Origin: Arcanobacterium bovis
GTDB taxonomy: Bacteria; Actinomycetota; Actinomycetes; Actinomycetales; Actinomycetaceae
Assembly: GCF_004331995.1 (NCBI RefSeq)
Contig: NZ_SJDT01000005.1
Location: 1 to 64,000 of the forward strand
Length of the DNA: 64,000 nucleotides
Direction of reading: 5' to 3'
The translations under genes were made by a program, and so were the position numbers. The notes under the pieces were generated by a model that did not search any database, was not told the DNA's origin, and saw only the letters and a list, made by a program, of their open reading frames with translations. Below, piece by piece: positions 35,812-44,150 of this stretch. Within the stretch, counting starts at the first letter, position 1, and every line of letters starts with the position of its first letter.

Positions 35812-36327
35812 TTAGAACGGTGGGGCGTCGTCGAACGACGATCCTTGTGGAGCTTTCATCCACGGATCATATGCCGATCCACCGGCAGGAGCATCGTAGG
35901 AAGCGCGTGCCGGTTGGCCGCCTCCCTGGATAAAGTCACCTCGGGGAGCACCGTTACCCGCACCTTGGGCGCGAGTAATTTTTGCCGTGGCATAGCGAAG
36001 AGATGGACCAACTTCGTCTACTTGCATCTCGATTGAGGTGCCTTGTGAACCATCGTTTCGCTGGTAGTTGCGGACTTGAAGTTTGCCCGTCACAACCACA
36101 CGCATTCCCTTAGAAAGAGATTCCGTCACGTTTTCAGCGTATTCGCGCCACACGGTACAACGAATAAACATCGCTTCGCCGTCTTCCCATTCATTGGTTT
36201 GGCGGTTCAACGTACGTGGAGTCGATGCCACTGTAAATGAAGCCACTGGCGTGCCTGATCCAACATATTTCAAATCTGGATCAGCCGTAAGATTGCCAAC
36301 TACGGTGATAATCGGTTCGCCTGCCAT
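35812..36327 (-). CDS. ssb: Single-stranded DNA-binding protein
   Basis: 171 residues: an OB-fold (residues 1-110; MAGEPIITVVGNLTADPDL, then FIRCTVWREYAENV) with a Gly/Ala/Pro linker and the acidic tip SSFDDAPPF that binds partner proteins. The tip differs slightly from the usual DDIPF. It binds ssDNA at forks and recruits repair factors. Encoded between rpsF and rpsR as usual, with AGGGAG before the ATG. Confidence 0.96.
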   Translation of the reverse strand: MAGEPIITVVGNLTADPDLKYVGSGTPVASFTVASTPRTLNRQTNEWEDGEAMFIRCTVWREYAENVTESLSKGMRVVVTGKLQVRNYQRNDGSQGTSIEMQVDEVGPSLRYATAKITRAQGAGNGAPRGDFIQGGGQPARASYDAPAGGSAYDPWMKAPQGSSFDDAPPF

Positions 36328-36355
36328 GAGTAATCTCCCTTGGTTACTTTGTAAC

Positions 36356-36658
36356 TCAGTCTTCTACTGGAGCTGGCTCGTAACGGAGCAGCTTGGTGCG
36401 CAAAACGGCTTCATTGAGGCCGAGCTGGCGATCGAGTTCCTGAGCGGTTGCTGGCGTTGCAGTCATGTAAACAACAACGTAGATACCTTCGGACTTCTTC
36501 TTGATTTCATAGGCCAGACGACGCTTACCCATCACATCAACCTGGTCAAGGATTCCACCTTCGGCCGGGACGACTGCGAGTAGCTTGTCTAGGTATGGCT
36601 GTAGATTACGCTCATCTACCTCTGGGTCGAGAATGATCATCATCTCATACTTACGCAA
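36356..36658 (-). CDS. rpsF: Ribosomal protein S6
   Basis: 100 residues: [18 protein letters not shown] with the conserved LDP and the [17 protein letters not shown] core. The start is TTG at 36658; AGGAGGT sits seven bases upstream. The GTG at 36667 is inside the SD and would not have room to work. It heads the operon rpsF-ssb-rpsR-rplI. Confidence 0.93.
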   Translation of the reverse strand: MRKYEMMIILDPEVDERNLQPYLDKLLAVVPAEGGILDQVDVMGKRRLAYEIKKKSEGIYVVVYMTATPATAQELDRQLGLNEAVLRTKLLRYEPAPVED

Positions 36659-36820
36659 TTTACCCACCTCCTTTGGTCTTTACGGTCACGGTCTTTCCGT
36701 GACAGGAGGGTCATGCATATGCGCTGTTTTCGCGAGGGTTCGCCAAAACTATACGCAAGAGCCAACTCTACACGAAAACTCGCGGCAAAGTCCTGCGTAT
36801 TCCGCCACACTTAAAGCGTT

Positions 36821-39040
36821 TTAACCGTTTGGATTACCGTTCTTCCCTTGGCCATTGTTTCCACCAGCACCGTTGTTATTGCCATTGCCTGCACCATTTC
36901 CACCCGTTCCATTTCCAGGTTGGCTCGGTGCCGGCGCAGGTGCCGGTGTTGGTGCAGGCACGGGAGCTGGAGTGTTATTTCCTGGTTGTTGATTCGGATC
37001 AACAGTCGGCACGGTTGGCTGACTTGGATCTGTCGGGGTAGTAGGCGTTGTCGGAGTTTTTTCCTTCTTCACCTTTGGACGCTGAGATTTGAGTAGCTTC
37101 GTGGCATCTGGGAAATCTTGAATCTCCATGCTATCGGTAGCCACCTTCATATAGTCTTCCCACACCTGAGCAGGATACGTTGATCCGAACACCGTCTTAA
37201 CCCGCCCAAACGGCGTCAAAACTTCCTCTTGACCATTCGCACCAGACTGGAACATATTCACCGCCGTCACTACCTGCGGCGTGTAGCCAACGAACCAAGC
37301 AGAAACTGGACCGGTGGACGTACCCGTCTTACCAGCGATAGGGCGCTTACCCAAGCTAACATCTTCAGCTGTACCCGCAGGCGAGAACACTGATTCAAGA
37401 GCATACGTTGCTAGTGTTGCCTGGTCAGTAGTGATAACTTGCGTGCCATCTGTGATCCCACGATAAAGCACTTCGCCCTTGTTATTCGTCACTTGCCTAA
37501 CAACATGTGGATCAACGAGTTTTCCACCGCTGGCAGATACGCCATACGCCCGTGCCATCTCTTTCGCCGTCACCGATGCCGAGCCGAGCACATTGGCAAA
37601 ATTAGCGTCAAGACCAGGCGTATCTTCGGCAAGGCCAAGTTTATGTGCCATCTTGAGCGTGTTTTCCGGCCCAACTTTTTCATTGATATTCACGTAGGCG
37701 GTATTGGAAGAATATTTTGTTGCCTCAATAATATCTAGGTAACCGTAGCCCACATTTCCCGAGTTCGTAATATTAATTTGGAGCTTTGGAATCCATTGCT
37801 TGGCAGGAGCCGCGAACGTTTCCGTAAGCGGAATCTTCTTCTCGATAGCCGCAAGCAGACCAAAATACTTGAAGGTAGATCCTGCCTGCGCCCGATCTTG
37901 CGTAGCCGTATTACGTTGGCGTTTCATATAGTCCGAGCCGCCATATATCGCCAGCACTTCACCATTGTTGGGATCCATCGAGTACAAGCCAACATAGTTA
38001 TTTACTGGCCTATCTTTCGGAAGGCTGGCGACGGCGTCCACCGCACCTTGCTGCATATCCTTATTTATGGTGGTCACAATCTTGTAGCCATTGGTTTCAA
38101 TTTCATCTTCCTTGAAACCACCCTTGGCAATAAGCTCTTTTCGCACTTCAGCAAGCAAATATCCATTTGTTCCATTAAAGCTATTGCGTGTTGAGGGATC
38201 CAACGTAGCTGGGAACGCCGCTGCCTTCGCTTCTTCAGCAGTAATCCATTCGTCTTCAAGCATGAGTTTAATGACTCGATTAAAACGCTCTTTCGCCCGC
38301 TCCGGATTCTTCGCCGGATCCCATGCCGACGGAGCTGGGATAATGCCCACCAACATCGCTGATTGCGAAAGCGTCATTTGTGAGGCAGGAATGCCGAAAT
38401 ACGCCTGCGAGGCTGCTTCAACACCATAAGCACCACGGCCAAAGTAAATGGTGTTGAGGTAGTTTTCAAGGATTTCTTCTTTAGTTTGGGAACGGTCAAT
38501 CTTGATCGCCAAAATTGCCTCTTTGGCCTTCCCGAAAATCGACTTTGTTGTGCCCGTGTAGTAGCGCTCTACATACTGTTGGGTGAGTGTAGAACCTCCT
38601 TGCGTGGAACCACCGCGCAAGTTGTTGATAAGCGCACGCAAAATTGCTTTAGGTGACACACCGTTATTCTCATAAAACGTGCGATCCTCAGAAGCGACGA
38701 CGGCGTTCTGCATCGTTTTTGGGATGTCTTTCATTTTCACCGTGGTACGGTTTACCTGCTCAAACCTACCAAGCTGAGTCTGTCCATCGGAGTAGTACAC
38801 AGTGGTGGACTGCGCAAGAGCAAAATCATCAGGCTCTGGAACAGCTGTGGTTACATAGAGCCCTACGAATAACCCCACGCCTACAGCCATACCAGTAAGA
38901 ATTGTTCCTACCACAACTCTCCACGATGGAAGCCAGCGCTGAACACGCCCTTTACCTGCTCGTGGATAATTCCAGCGACGTTTCTTTACGCCTTTTTTGC
39001 CAGCCATTGCCTCCGATTCTGGAGCTATGCGCTTGGTCAT
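36821..39040 (-). CDS. Class A penicillin-binding protein (glycosyltransferase/transpeptidase)
   Basis: A 739-residue bifunctional peptidoglycan synthase. One TM anchor lies near residues 42-65 after a basic Lys/Arg tail. The GT51 domain (about 75-255) has the catalytic SEDRTFYENNG near 118 and GGSTLTQQ. The transpeptidase domain (about 330-640) has STFK near 386, SSNTAY (SxN) and AGKTGTS near 570. The C-terminus is Pro/Thr-rich then Gly/Asn-rich, a flexible tail outside. GAGGTGA precedes ATG 39040. It follows the AI-2E permease by 15 bp. PonA-like. Confidence 0.94.
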   Translation of the reverse strand: MTKRIAPESEAMAGKKGVKKRRWNYPRAGKGRVQRWLPSWRVVVGTILTGMAVGVGLFVGLYVTTAVPEPDDFALAQSTTVYYSDGQTQLGRFEQVNRTTVKMKDIPKTMQNAVVASEDRTFYENNGVSPKAILRALINNLRGGSTQGGSTLTQQYVERYYTGTTKSIFGKAKEAILAIKIDRSQTKEEILENYLNTIYFGRGAYGVEAASQAYFGIPASQMTLSQSAMLVGIIPAPSAWDPAKNPERAKERFNRVIKLMLEDEWITAEEAKAAAFPATLDPSTRNSFNGTNGYLLAEVRKELIAKGGFKEDEIETNGYKIVTTINKDMQQGAVDAVASLPKDRPVNNYVGLYSMDPNNGEVLAIYGGSDYMKRQRNTATQDRAQAGSTFKYFGLLAAIEKKIPLTETFAAPAKQWIPKLQINITNSGNVGYGYLDIIEATKYSSNTAYVNINEKVGPENTLKMAHKLGLAEDTPGLDANFANVLGSASVTAKEMARAYGVSASGGKLVDPHVVRQVTNNKGEVLYRGITDGTQVITTDQATLATYALESVFSPAGTAEDVSLGKRPIAGKTGTSTGPVSAWFVGYTPQVVTAVNMFQSGANGQEEVLTPFGRVKTVFGSTYPAQVWEDYMKVATDSMEIQDFPDATKLLKSQRPKVKKEKTPTTPTTPTDPSQPTVPTVDPNQQPGNNTPAPVPAPTPAPAPAPSQPGNGTGGNGAGNGNNNGAGGNNGQGKNGNPNG

Positions 39041-39055
39041 AAAGGTTCACCTCGA

Positions 39056-40630
39056 TTACTTTGTTCCTGCGTCTGGCCGCTCGTTACCACCAGATTCTAC
39101 AGATTGTTGCGAAGTACGTGCTTCGCGTTTTAATTGACGCGACAAACTAGAAAGTTTAAGTTTTCCTGATGCAATTGGATGAATGCGGCGTTCAGAGAGC
39201 GGGTTACGCAATTCCGTCAGCGGATCTTCCACAGATTGATCCACGTCGTAGAGTCCGAACGCATTTCGTTTCTTCGTGTCGCCTTCAGAAACCAAGAAAA
39301 CATCCAACCATTGTGTACGTGGATCTGAATCTACCAGTATTGCCTTGAAGAACAAGGTGAGCGGAACGGCAAGGATTGAACCAAGCACGCCAACGATTGA
39401 CGTCCACAAAATCAATGAGAAGAATGTGACGGTAGGCGAGAGGCCAACTAAATCTCCAACAAACTTTGGCTGCAAGAAAGTCTGAATGACCACGTTAATC
39501 ACGGAGTAGACTACCATCACAATGAGCATCGCTTCCCAGCCCTGATCGAGGGCTGCCATGAGCATTGGTGGCAAGACGCCGAGCACAAAGCCCACGTTTG
39601 GAATGTAGTTTGTAATGAACGCCCACATACCCCACGTCCACGCGAGTGGGATTCCCATGTATTCCAAGGCAAATACGTCGATAACTGCCACAATCAAGCC
39701 AAAGACGGTGGAAATAATCCAGTAGTGACGAACGCGCTTTTCGAATCCGGCTAAGGCATTGGCGAGATTCTTGTGCGACTTGCGGATAACGTGCGAACGC
39801 GCCGCCGTCGTCGTTGTATCTAACGTGATGAAGAACAAGGCGATGATCGCAATTGTAATCAAACCACTGATCGAGCTGAGCGAATCGAGCAAGCCGAGCA
39901 CCCAGCTAATCAAAGAATTGAAGTTCAGATCTTTGAGGTATTTGCTGAGGTCGTCAGTTTGAATATGGTATGTGTCGAGCAGACTTGTAATTTGCCCAAC
40001 CATCTTCTCAAAGTTGCCGGTGTAGCGCATCAAAGTTTCAGGCACTGGCGTGAGCGACCATACCGTAACCGCAACCGTTCCGGTAAACACAATGATCAAA
40101 GCAATGAACGTGGTGAGGATGGCAAACCAACTCGGCAGTCCTCGTTTAATAAGGGTGCGACCAATCGGACGGAAAGCCAACACCAATGTGAGCGCCAAAA
40201 ATATTGGGGTGAACACTGAGTTGATGTAATTCAGCCCCGCCATCGTAATTGTGAAAAGCGCGCCAACTCCAAGGATCATTAAGCCGGTGACTGGCCTGCC
40301 ATTGATTTCGTCGACGTCTACCGGCAAATGATCAGGGTCAGAGTCGTCCGAGTTTTTGCTGGGGTTCGCTTTTTCAAACGGCTTAGATTCCTCGGCACCA
40401 GCACTTGCATCGGTGCGTGCATCGATACTCGCATTAACGCCCGAACCAGCGCCCGATCCTGCAGCCACGCCAGTACCCGAACCAGCAATCTCACCGACGC
40501 CGGAATCAACCTTTGCGCCGTCTTCACCAGTTGAGCTGCGGTTATTTCCTAAAAGCTCGTCTTGGGTAGCTTCACCAGTGGATACGGTTGATCCAGCGGA
40601 TCCCTTATCCGAATACTTCGTACTAGCCAC
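39056..40630 (-). CDS. AI-2E transporter-family (UPF0118) permease
   Basis: A 524-residue membrane protein of the AI-2E/TqsA family with about seven to eight hydrophobic helices (residues 115-450) and the motif PNVGFVLGVLPPMLMAALDQG. N-terminal 105 residues are disordered with Gly/Ala/Ser/Asp runs (SGTGVAAGSGAGSG). The start is GTG with AAGGG. The C-terminal tail is charged. Role may be lipid, Na+ or signal-molecule flux; the family name does not prove AI-2 transport. Co-transcribed with the PBP gene. Confidence 0.85.
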   Translation of the reverse strand: MASTKYSDKGSAGSTVSTGEATQDELLGNNRSSTGEDGAKVDSGVGEIAGSGTGVAAGSGAGSGVNASIDARTDASAGAEESKPFEKANPSKNSDDSDPDHLPVDVDEINGRPVTGLMILGVGALFTITMAGLNYINSVFTPIFLALTLVLAFRPIGRTLIKRGLPSWFAILTTFIALIIVFTGTVAVTVWSLTPVPETLMRYTGNFEKMVGQITSLLDTYHIQTDDLSKYLKDLNFNSLISWVLGLLDSLSSISGLITIAIIALFFITLDTTTTAARSHVIRKSHKNLANALAGFEKRVRHYWIISTVFGLIVAVIDVFALEYMGIPLAWTWGMWAFITNYIPNVGFVLGVLPPMLMAALDQGWEAMLIVMVVYSVINVVIQTFLQPKFVGDLVGLSPTVTFFSLILWTSIVGVLGSILAVPLTLFFKAILVDSDPRTQWLDVFLVSEGDTKKRNAFGLYDVDQSVEDPLTELRNPLSERRIHPIASGKLKLSSLSRQLKREARTSQQSVESGGNERPDAGTK

Positions 40631-40730
40631 AGCCTTACCCTTCTCGAGAAACTACCTACAACCACAGTCAGGCTGTAGATTACGTCGTCAGCCCAGAATA
40701 CAGTTCATGAACAGTCTATTAGGACGCACC

Positions 40731-42050
40731 CTACTTTTGTGTCATTCCAGGGTCGTAATTTTCCCTAATTTTTCCCTGATACCACGCGATCAGCAGCAGA
40801 TTAATCACTACCAAAACTCCAAAATACATTGGTGACCACCCACTATCAGGGATCGTCAATGCCGCCACTGCACCCGCACTCACAAAAGCTGAGTTGAAAA
40901 GCATATCGTATAAAGAAAACGCTCTACCGCGATATTCGTCTGCAGTATCTCGTTGCACAATTGTGTCTACTGAAATCTTCGCACCTTGCACAGAAAATCC
41001 CAGCAAAAGCGCACTGGCGGAGATCCAGAATTGCGTATATCCCAATACCAACATCACCTGCGACACCGCCGAAACACCCAGACAGCACATAATGAGTGTC
41101 CTGGGCTGATATTTTTCGTTGAGCAGTGGAATTGCCACAATTGCCAGCACGTTTCCGACAATCGATACGGAAGCAATCGCCGCAAATACCGCCAAACCCG
41201 CAAGCGGATCACGTGGATCGGCAAGCAAATTTCTCGACATCAGCACCAAAGCGATGAAGTTCATTCCATAAATGAATCTGTGCACGGCCATGATCGCGAG
41301 CGCAGCGGTAGGCGTTCGTACCGTTATCAGATACTTCGCCGCTTCAATCAAACTCGCTATCACAGAGCCAATCTCGCTGCTAATTGGCTTGATTGACTCC
41401 GCTGCCTGTTTTGAAATCGCTCCACCGTGTGGGCCAAGTGCATTAGGAGAAAAACGGCTCGCCAAAAGCGATGCAGTGATAAACATAAGCGCAGCAATAA
41501 CGAGCAGAAGCACGTTACGAAACTCGCCTTGCCCCGTCATCAGGGCGACGACGGCACCCAGCGCCGCCCCGCAACCAGCAGCGATCCCGCCCAGCGTAGG
41601 AATGATTGAATTTGCCAAGAGCAGCAAATGACCTGGCAAAGTGTGTGGCAAGGCAGCTGATAGCGCTGAGAGTAGGAACCTGTTCACGCCCAACACAATG
41701 AGAGCGCCGACATACACGCCCCACGATCCAGGAAAATTCATCACTAGCAGGGCGGTCACTAAAGTGCATACGGCACGTATCGCACTGGCACCAACCAACA
41801 CATTTCGGCGGCGCCATCTGTCGATAAACACGCCGGCGAATGGTCCAACCAGCGTGAATGGCAACAAGAGCACCGCAAAGGCCACAGCCACATCAGTGGC
41901 AGACGCGAGTTTCTGCGGATTAAAGAAGAATAGACTTGCTAGGCCCGCCTGGAAAATTCCATCGCCGATCTGCGAAGCTAGCCGCACGGCAAGAAGTTTG
42001 CGTAGTTCTCGATGCTTCACGCACGCGAGGAAGTCCTGCGCAACACTCAA
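40731..42050 (-). CDS. MFS transporter
   Basis: A 439-residue major facilitator with about 12 hydrophobic helices and the loop-2 motif GVFIDRWRRRNVL, plus DEYRGRAFSLYDM in the second half. It belongs to the MFS type near cca in several actinobacteria; the substrate is unknown. The start is read as TTG at 42050: GGTGGA lies seven bases upstream and the TTG overlaps the cca stop (TTGA), implying coupled translation. An ATG at 42065 lacks an SD. Confidence 0.82.
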   Translation of the reverse strand: MSVAQDFLACVKHRELRKLLAVRLASQIGDGIFQAGLASLFFFNPQKLASATDVAVAFAVLLLPFTLVGPFAGVFIDRWRRRNVLVGASAIRAVCTLVTALLVMNFPGSWGVYVGALIVLGVNRFLLSALSAALPHTLPGHLLLLANSIIPTLGGIAAGCGAALGAVVALMTGQGEFRNVLLLVIAALMFITASLLASRFSPNALGPHGGAISKQAAESIKPISSEIGSVIASLIEAAKYLITVRTPTAALAIMAVHRFIYGMNFIALVLMSRNLLADPRDPLAGLAVFAAIASVSIVGNVLAIVAIPLLNEKYQPRTLIMCCLGVSAVSQVMLVLGYTQFWISASALLLGFSVQGAKISVDTIVQRDTADEYRGRAFSLYDMLFNSAFVSAGAVAALTIPDSGWSPMYFGVLVVINLLLIAWYQGKIRENYDPGMTQK

Positions 42051-43570
42051 CGGGCATTCCACCATTCAAGTAGGCGACGCCGTGCTTCGTCCTCACCGAG
42101 TGGTCCTTCTTCCATGCGCAGTTCAAGCAAGAAATTGCGGGCGATTCCTACTTCGCGACCTGGTTTGAGGTCAAGAATCTCCATAATCTGCTGGCCGTCC
42201 AAATCAGGGCGGATAGCATCTATTTCTTCTTGTTCTTTTAGCTGTTGAATGCGCTGCTCAAGATCGTCCATTCCTGCTTGTAGCCAGCGAGCTTTGCGCC
42301 GATTGCGAGTGGTGCAGTCGGCACGAGTGAGGCGATTTAAGCGCGTAAGCAGATGCCCGGCGTCGGTCACGTACCGACGCACAGCAGAATCAGACCACGC
42401 TTGCTCGCCGTAACCATGAAAACGAAGATGCAGCTCAACGAGGCGCGCCACGTCTTTCGTGGTTTGCTTATCGAAGCGAAGGTGCTTGAGGCGCTTCGTC
42501 GTCATTCGCGCACCAATGACGTCGTGAGCGTGGAAGGAAACGCTGCCATCCGCCTCAAACCGGCGGGTAGCGGGCTTGCCGACGTCATGCATGAGCGCAG
42601 CCATGCGCAGCACAAAGTCTGGGCGTGGCACAGCGCCGTCAGCATCGGTTTCGAGTTCCATCGCTTGTTCCAAAACCGTAAGTGTGTGTTCGTAAACGTC
42701 CTTATGGCGGCCATGCTCATCAACAGTCTCACGCAAATTGGCAAGCTCAGGAAGCACACGCATCGCAACATCTGTGTGAACCATCAGCTCAATTCCGCGG
42801 CGAGGGTAAGGCGAAATAATTAGGCGCGTGAGCTCTGCTTGAATACGTTCAACCGATACGATCTCGAGCCGTGGGGCGAGTTCAATCATCGCGTTCATAA
42901 CGTCTTCGGCGACGTCGAAGCCGAGCTGTGCGGCGAAACGCGCGGCTCGCATAATACGCAAGGGATCGTCGTCGAAAGATTGAGTTGCCGGCGCTGGGGT
43001 GCGCAACACGCCCGCCACCAGATCGTCAAGACCGCCGCATGGATCCACAAGTTCAAGGTTGGGTAGGCGCACTGCCATTGCATTTACAGTGAAATCGCGG
43101 CGGGTGAGATCGCCTTCCAGCGAATCTCCATACTGTACTTCTGGCTTGCGCGAAGCAGCCACATACTCCTCAGTGCGGTAGGTTGTGACTTCTACCACAA
43201 TTCCATTTTTTGCGGCGCCGATCGTGCCAAATTCTCGACCGATTTCCCACGTGTTTCCACCCCATTCTGTAAGCAGACGTAGGGTTTCTTCCGGCTTAGC
43301 GGACGTGGTGAAATCGAAGTCGTGAATAGGCATTCCAAGGAAGGCATCGCGAACTGGTCCACCCACGAGTGCCAATTCCACCCCATTACGTGAGAAAATA
43401 GATCCTAGTTCAAGAATTGCCGTCGGAAGTGAGCTCAAGGTTTGGTGACCTTGAGTGAGCATCCGGGCACGCTGGTTAGCGCCAGTGTTTACGTCCGTCT
43501 CTGAAATAAATGAATCTGGATTATTTTTCGTCACTCTCCAAGAGTGCCACGAATTGCACCTCCAGGTCAT
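42047..43570 (-). CDS. cca: CCA tRNA nucleotidyltransferase (PcnA-like)
   Basis: A 507-residue nucleotidyltransferase adding CCA to tRNA 3' ends. The head motif is LALVGGPVRDAFLG with DFDFTT (metal-binding Asp pair). RRDFTVNAMAV, DPLRIMRAARFAA and the HD-domain segment ALMHDVGKPATR follow, then HLRFHGYGEQAW. The HD domain is typical of actinobacterial PcnA/CCA proteins. The start ATG at 43570 has no SD and lies 34 bp from the divergent NUDIX gene. First of the cca-MFS pair. Position matches the Mycobacterium pcnA-mutT4 order. Confidence 0.93.
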   Translation of the reverse strand: MTWRCNSWHSWRVTKNNPDSFISETDVNTGANQRARMLTQGHQTLSSLPTAILELGSIFSRNGVELALVGGPVRDAFLGMPIHDFDFTTSAKPEETLRLLTEWGGNTWEIGREFGTIGAAKNGIVVEVTTYRTEEYVAASRKPEVQYGDSLEGDLTRRDFTVNAMAVRLPNLELVDPCGGLDDLVAGVLRTPAPATQSFDDDPLRIMRAARFAAQLGFDVAEDVMNAMIELAPRLEIVSVERIQAELTRLIISPYPRRGIELMVHTDVAMRVLPELANLRETVDEHGRHKDVYEHTLTVLEQAMELETDADGAVPRPDFVLRMAALMHDVGKPATRRFEADGSVSFHAHDVIGARMTTKRLKHLRFDKQTTKDVARLVELHLRFHGYGEQAWSDSAVRRYVTDAGHLLTRLNRLTRADCTTRNRRKARWLQAGMDDLEQRIQQLKEQEEIDAIRPDLDGQQIMEILDLKPGREVGIARNFLLELRMEEGPLGEDEARRRLLEWWNAR

Positions 43571-43604
43571 ATATTGAAGAACCTAACTCACTACAGTAGA
43601 AGCT

Positions 43605-44150
43605 ATGTCGAATAATCCGCAGGCTACACCTAACTCAACAGGTGGACCACGCCGTATGAAGCGTATTGCTGCCGCTTCATACACTTCGACGCGCCGAAAT
43701 GCGCTGCCAATCGTGCATGAAACTTCCGCAGGTGGAATCATTGTTTCGGTGCAAGATCACACCGCTTTCGTGGCGGTGATCGCACGTCGTAATCGCGGTG
43801 GTCGGCTCGAGTGGTGTCTGCCCAAAGGCCATCTTGAAGGCGATGAAACCGCCGAGCAAGCAGCGGTGCGCGAAATCAGTGAAGAAACAGGTATTCATGG
43901 CCGCGTACTGCGCCATCTTGCCTCAATTGACTACTGGTTCTCCGGTACTGACCGCCGCGTTCACAAAGTGGTGCACCACTTCTTGCTTGAGGCTCTCTCA
44001 GGAACACTCACGACCGAAAATGACCCAGACCACGAGGCTGAAAAAGTAGAGTGGGTACAGATCGATAAAGTTGCATCTCGTTTGGCATACCCCAACGAGC
44101 GGCGAATTGTTGCCGCAGCCCGCGAATTACTTGAAGGAGGACGTCGGTGA
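43605..44150 (+). CDS. NUDIX hydrolase
   Basis: 181 residues with the NUDIX box GHLEGDETAEQAAVREISEE followed by TGI; hydrolyses nucleoside diphosphates linked to another group. The N-terminal 40 residues are Ser/Arg/Ala-rich with basic character. No SD; TACAGT ends seven bases before the ATG, so a leaderless mRNA is likely. It starts a rightward set with the DUF6049-like gene (4-bp overlap). Matches the position of mutT4 in mycobacteria. Substrate unknown. Confidence 0.9.
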   Translation: MSNNPQATPNSTGGPRRMKRIAAASYTSTRRNALPIVHETSAGGIIVSVQDHTAFVAVIARRNRGGRLEWCLPKGHLEGDETAEQAAVREISEETGIHGRVLRHLASIDYWFSGTDRRVHKVVHHFLLEALSGTLTTENDPDHEAEKVEWVQIDKVASRLAYPNERRIVAAARELLEGGRR

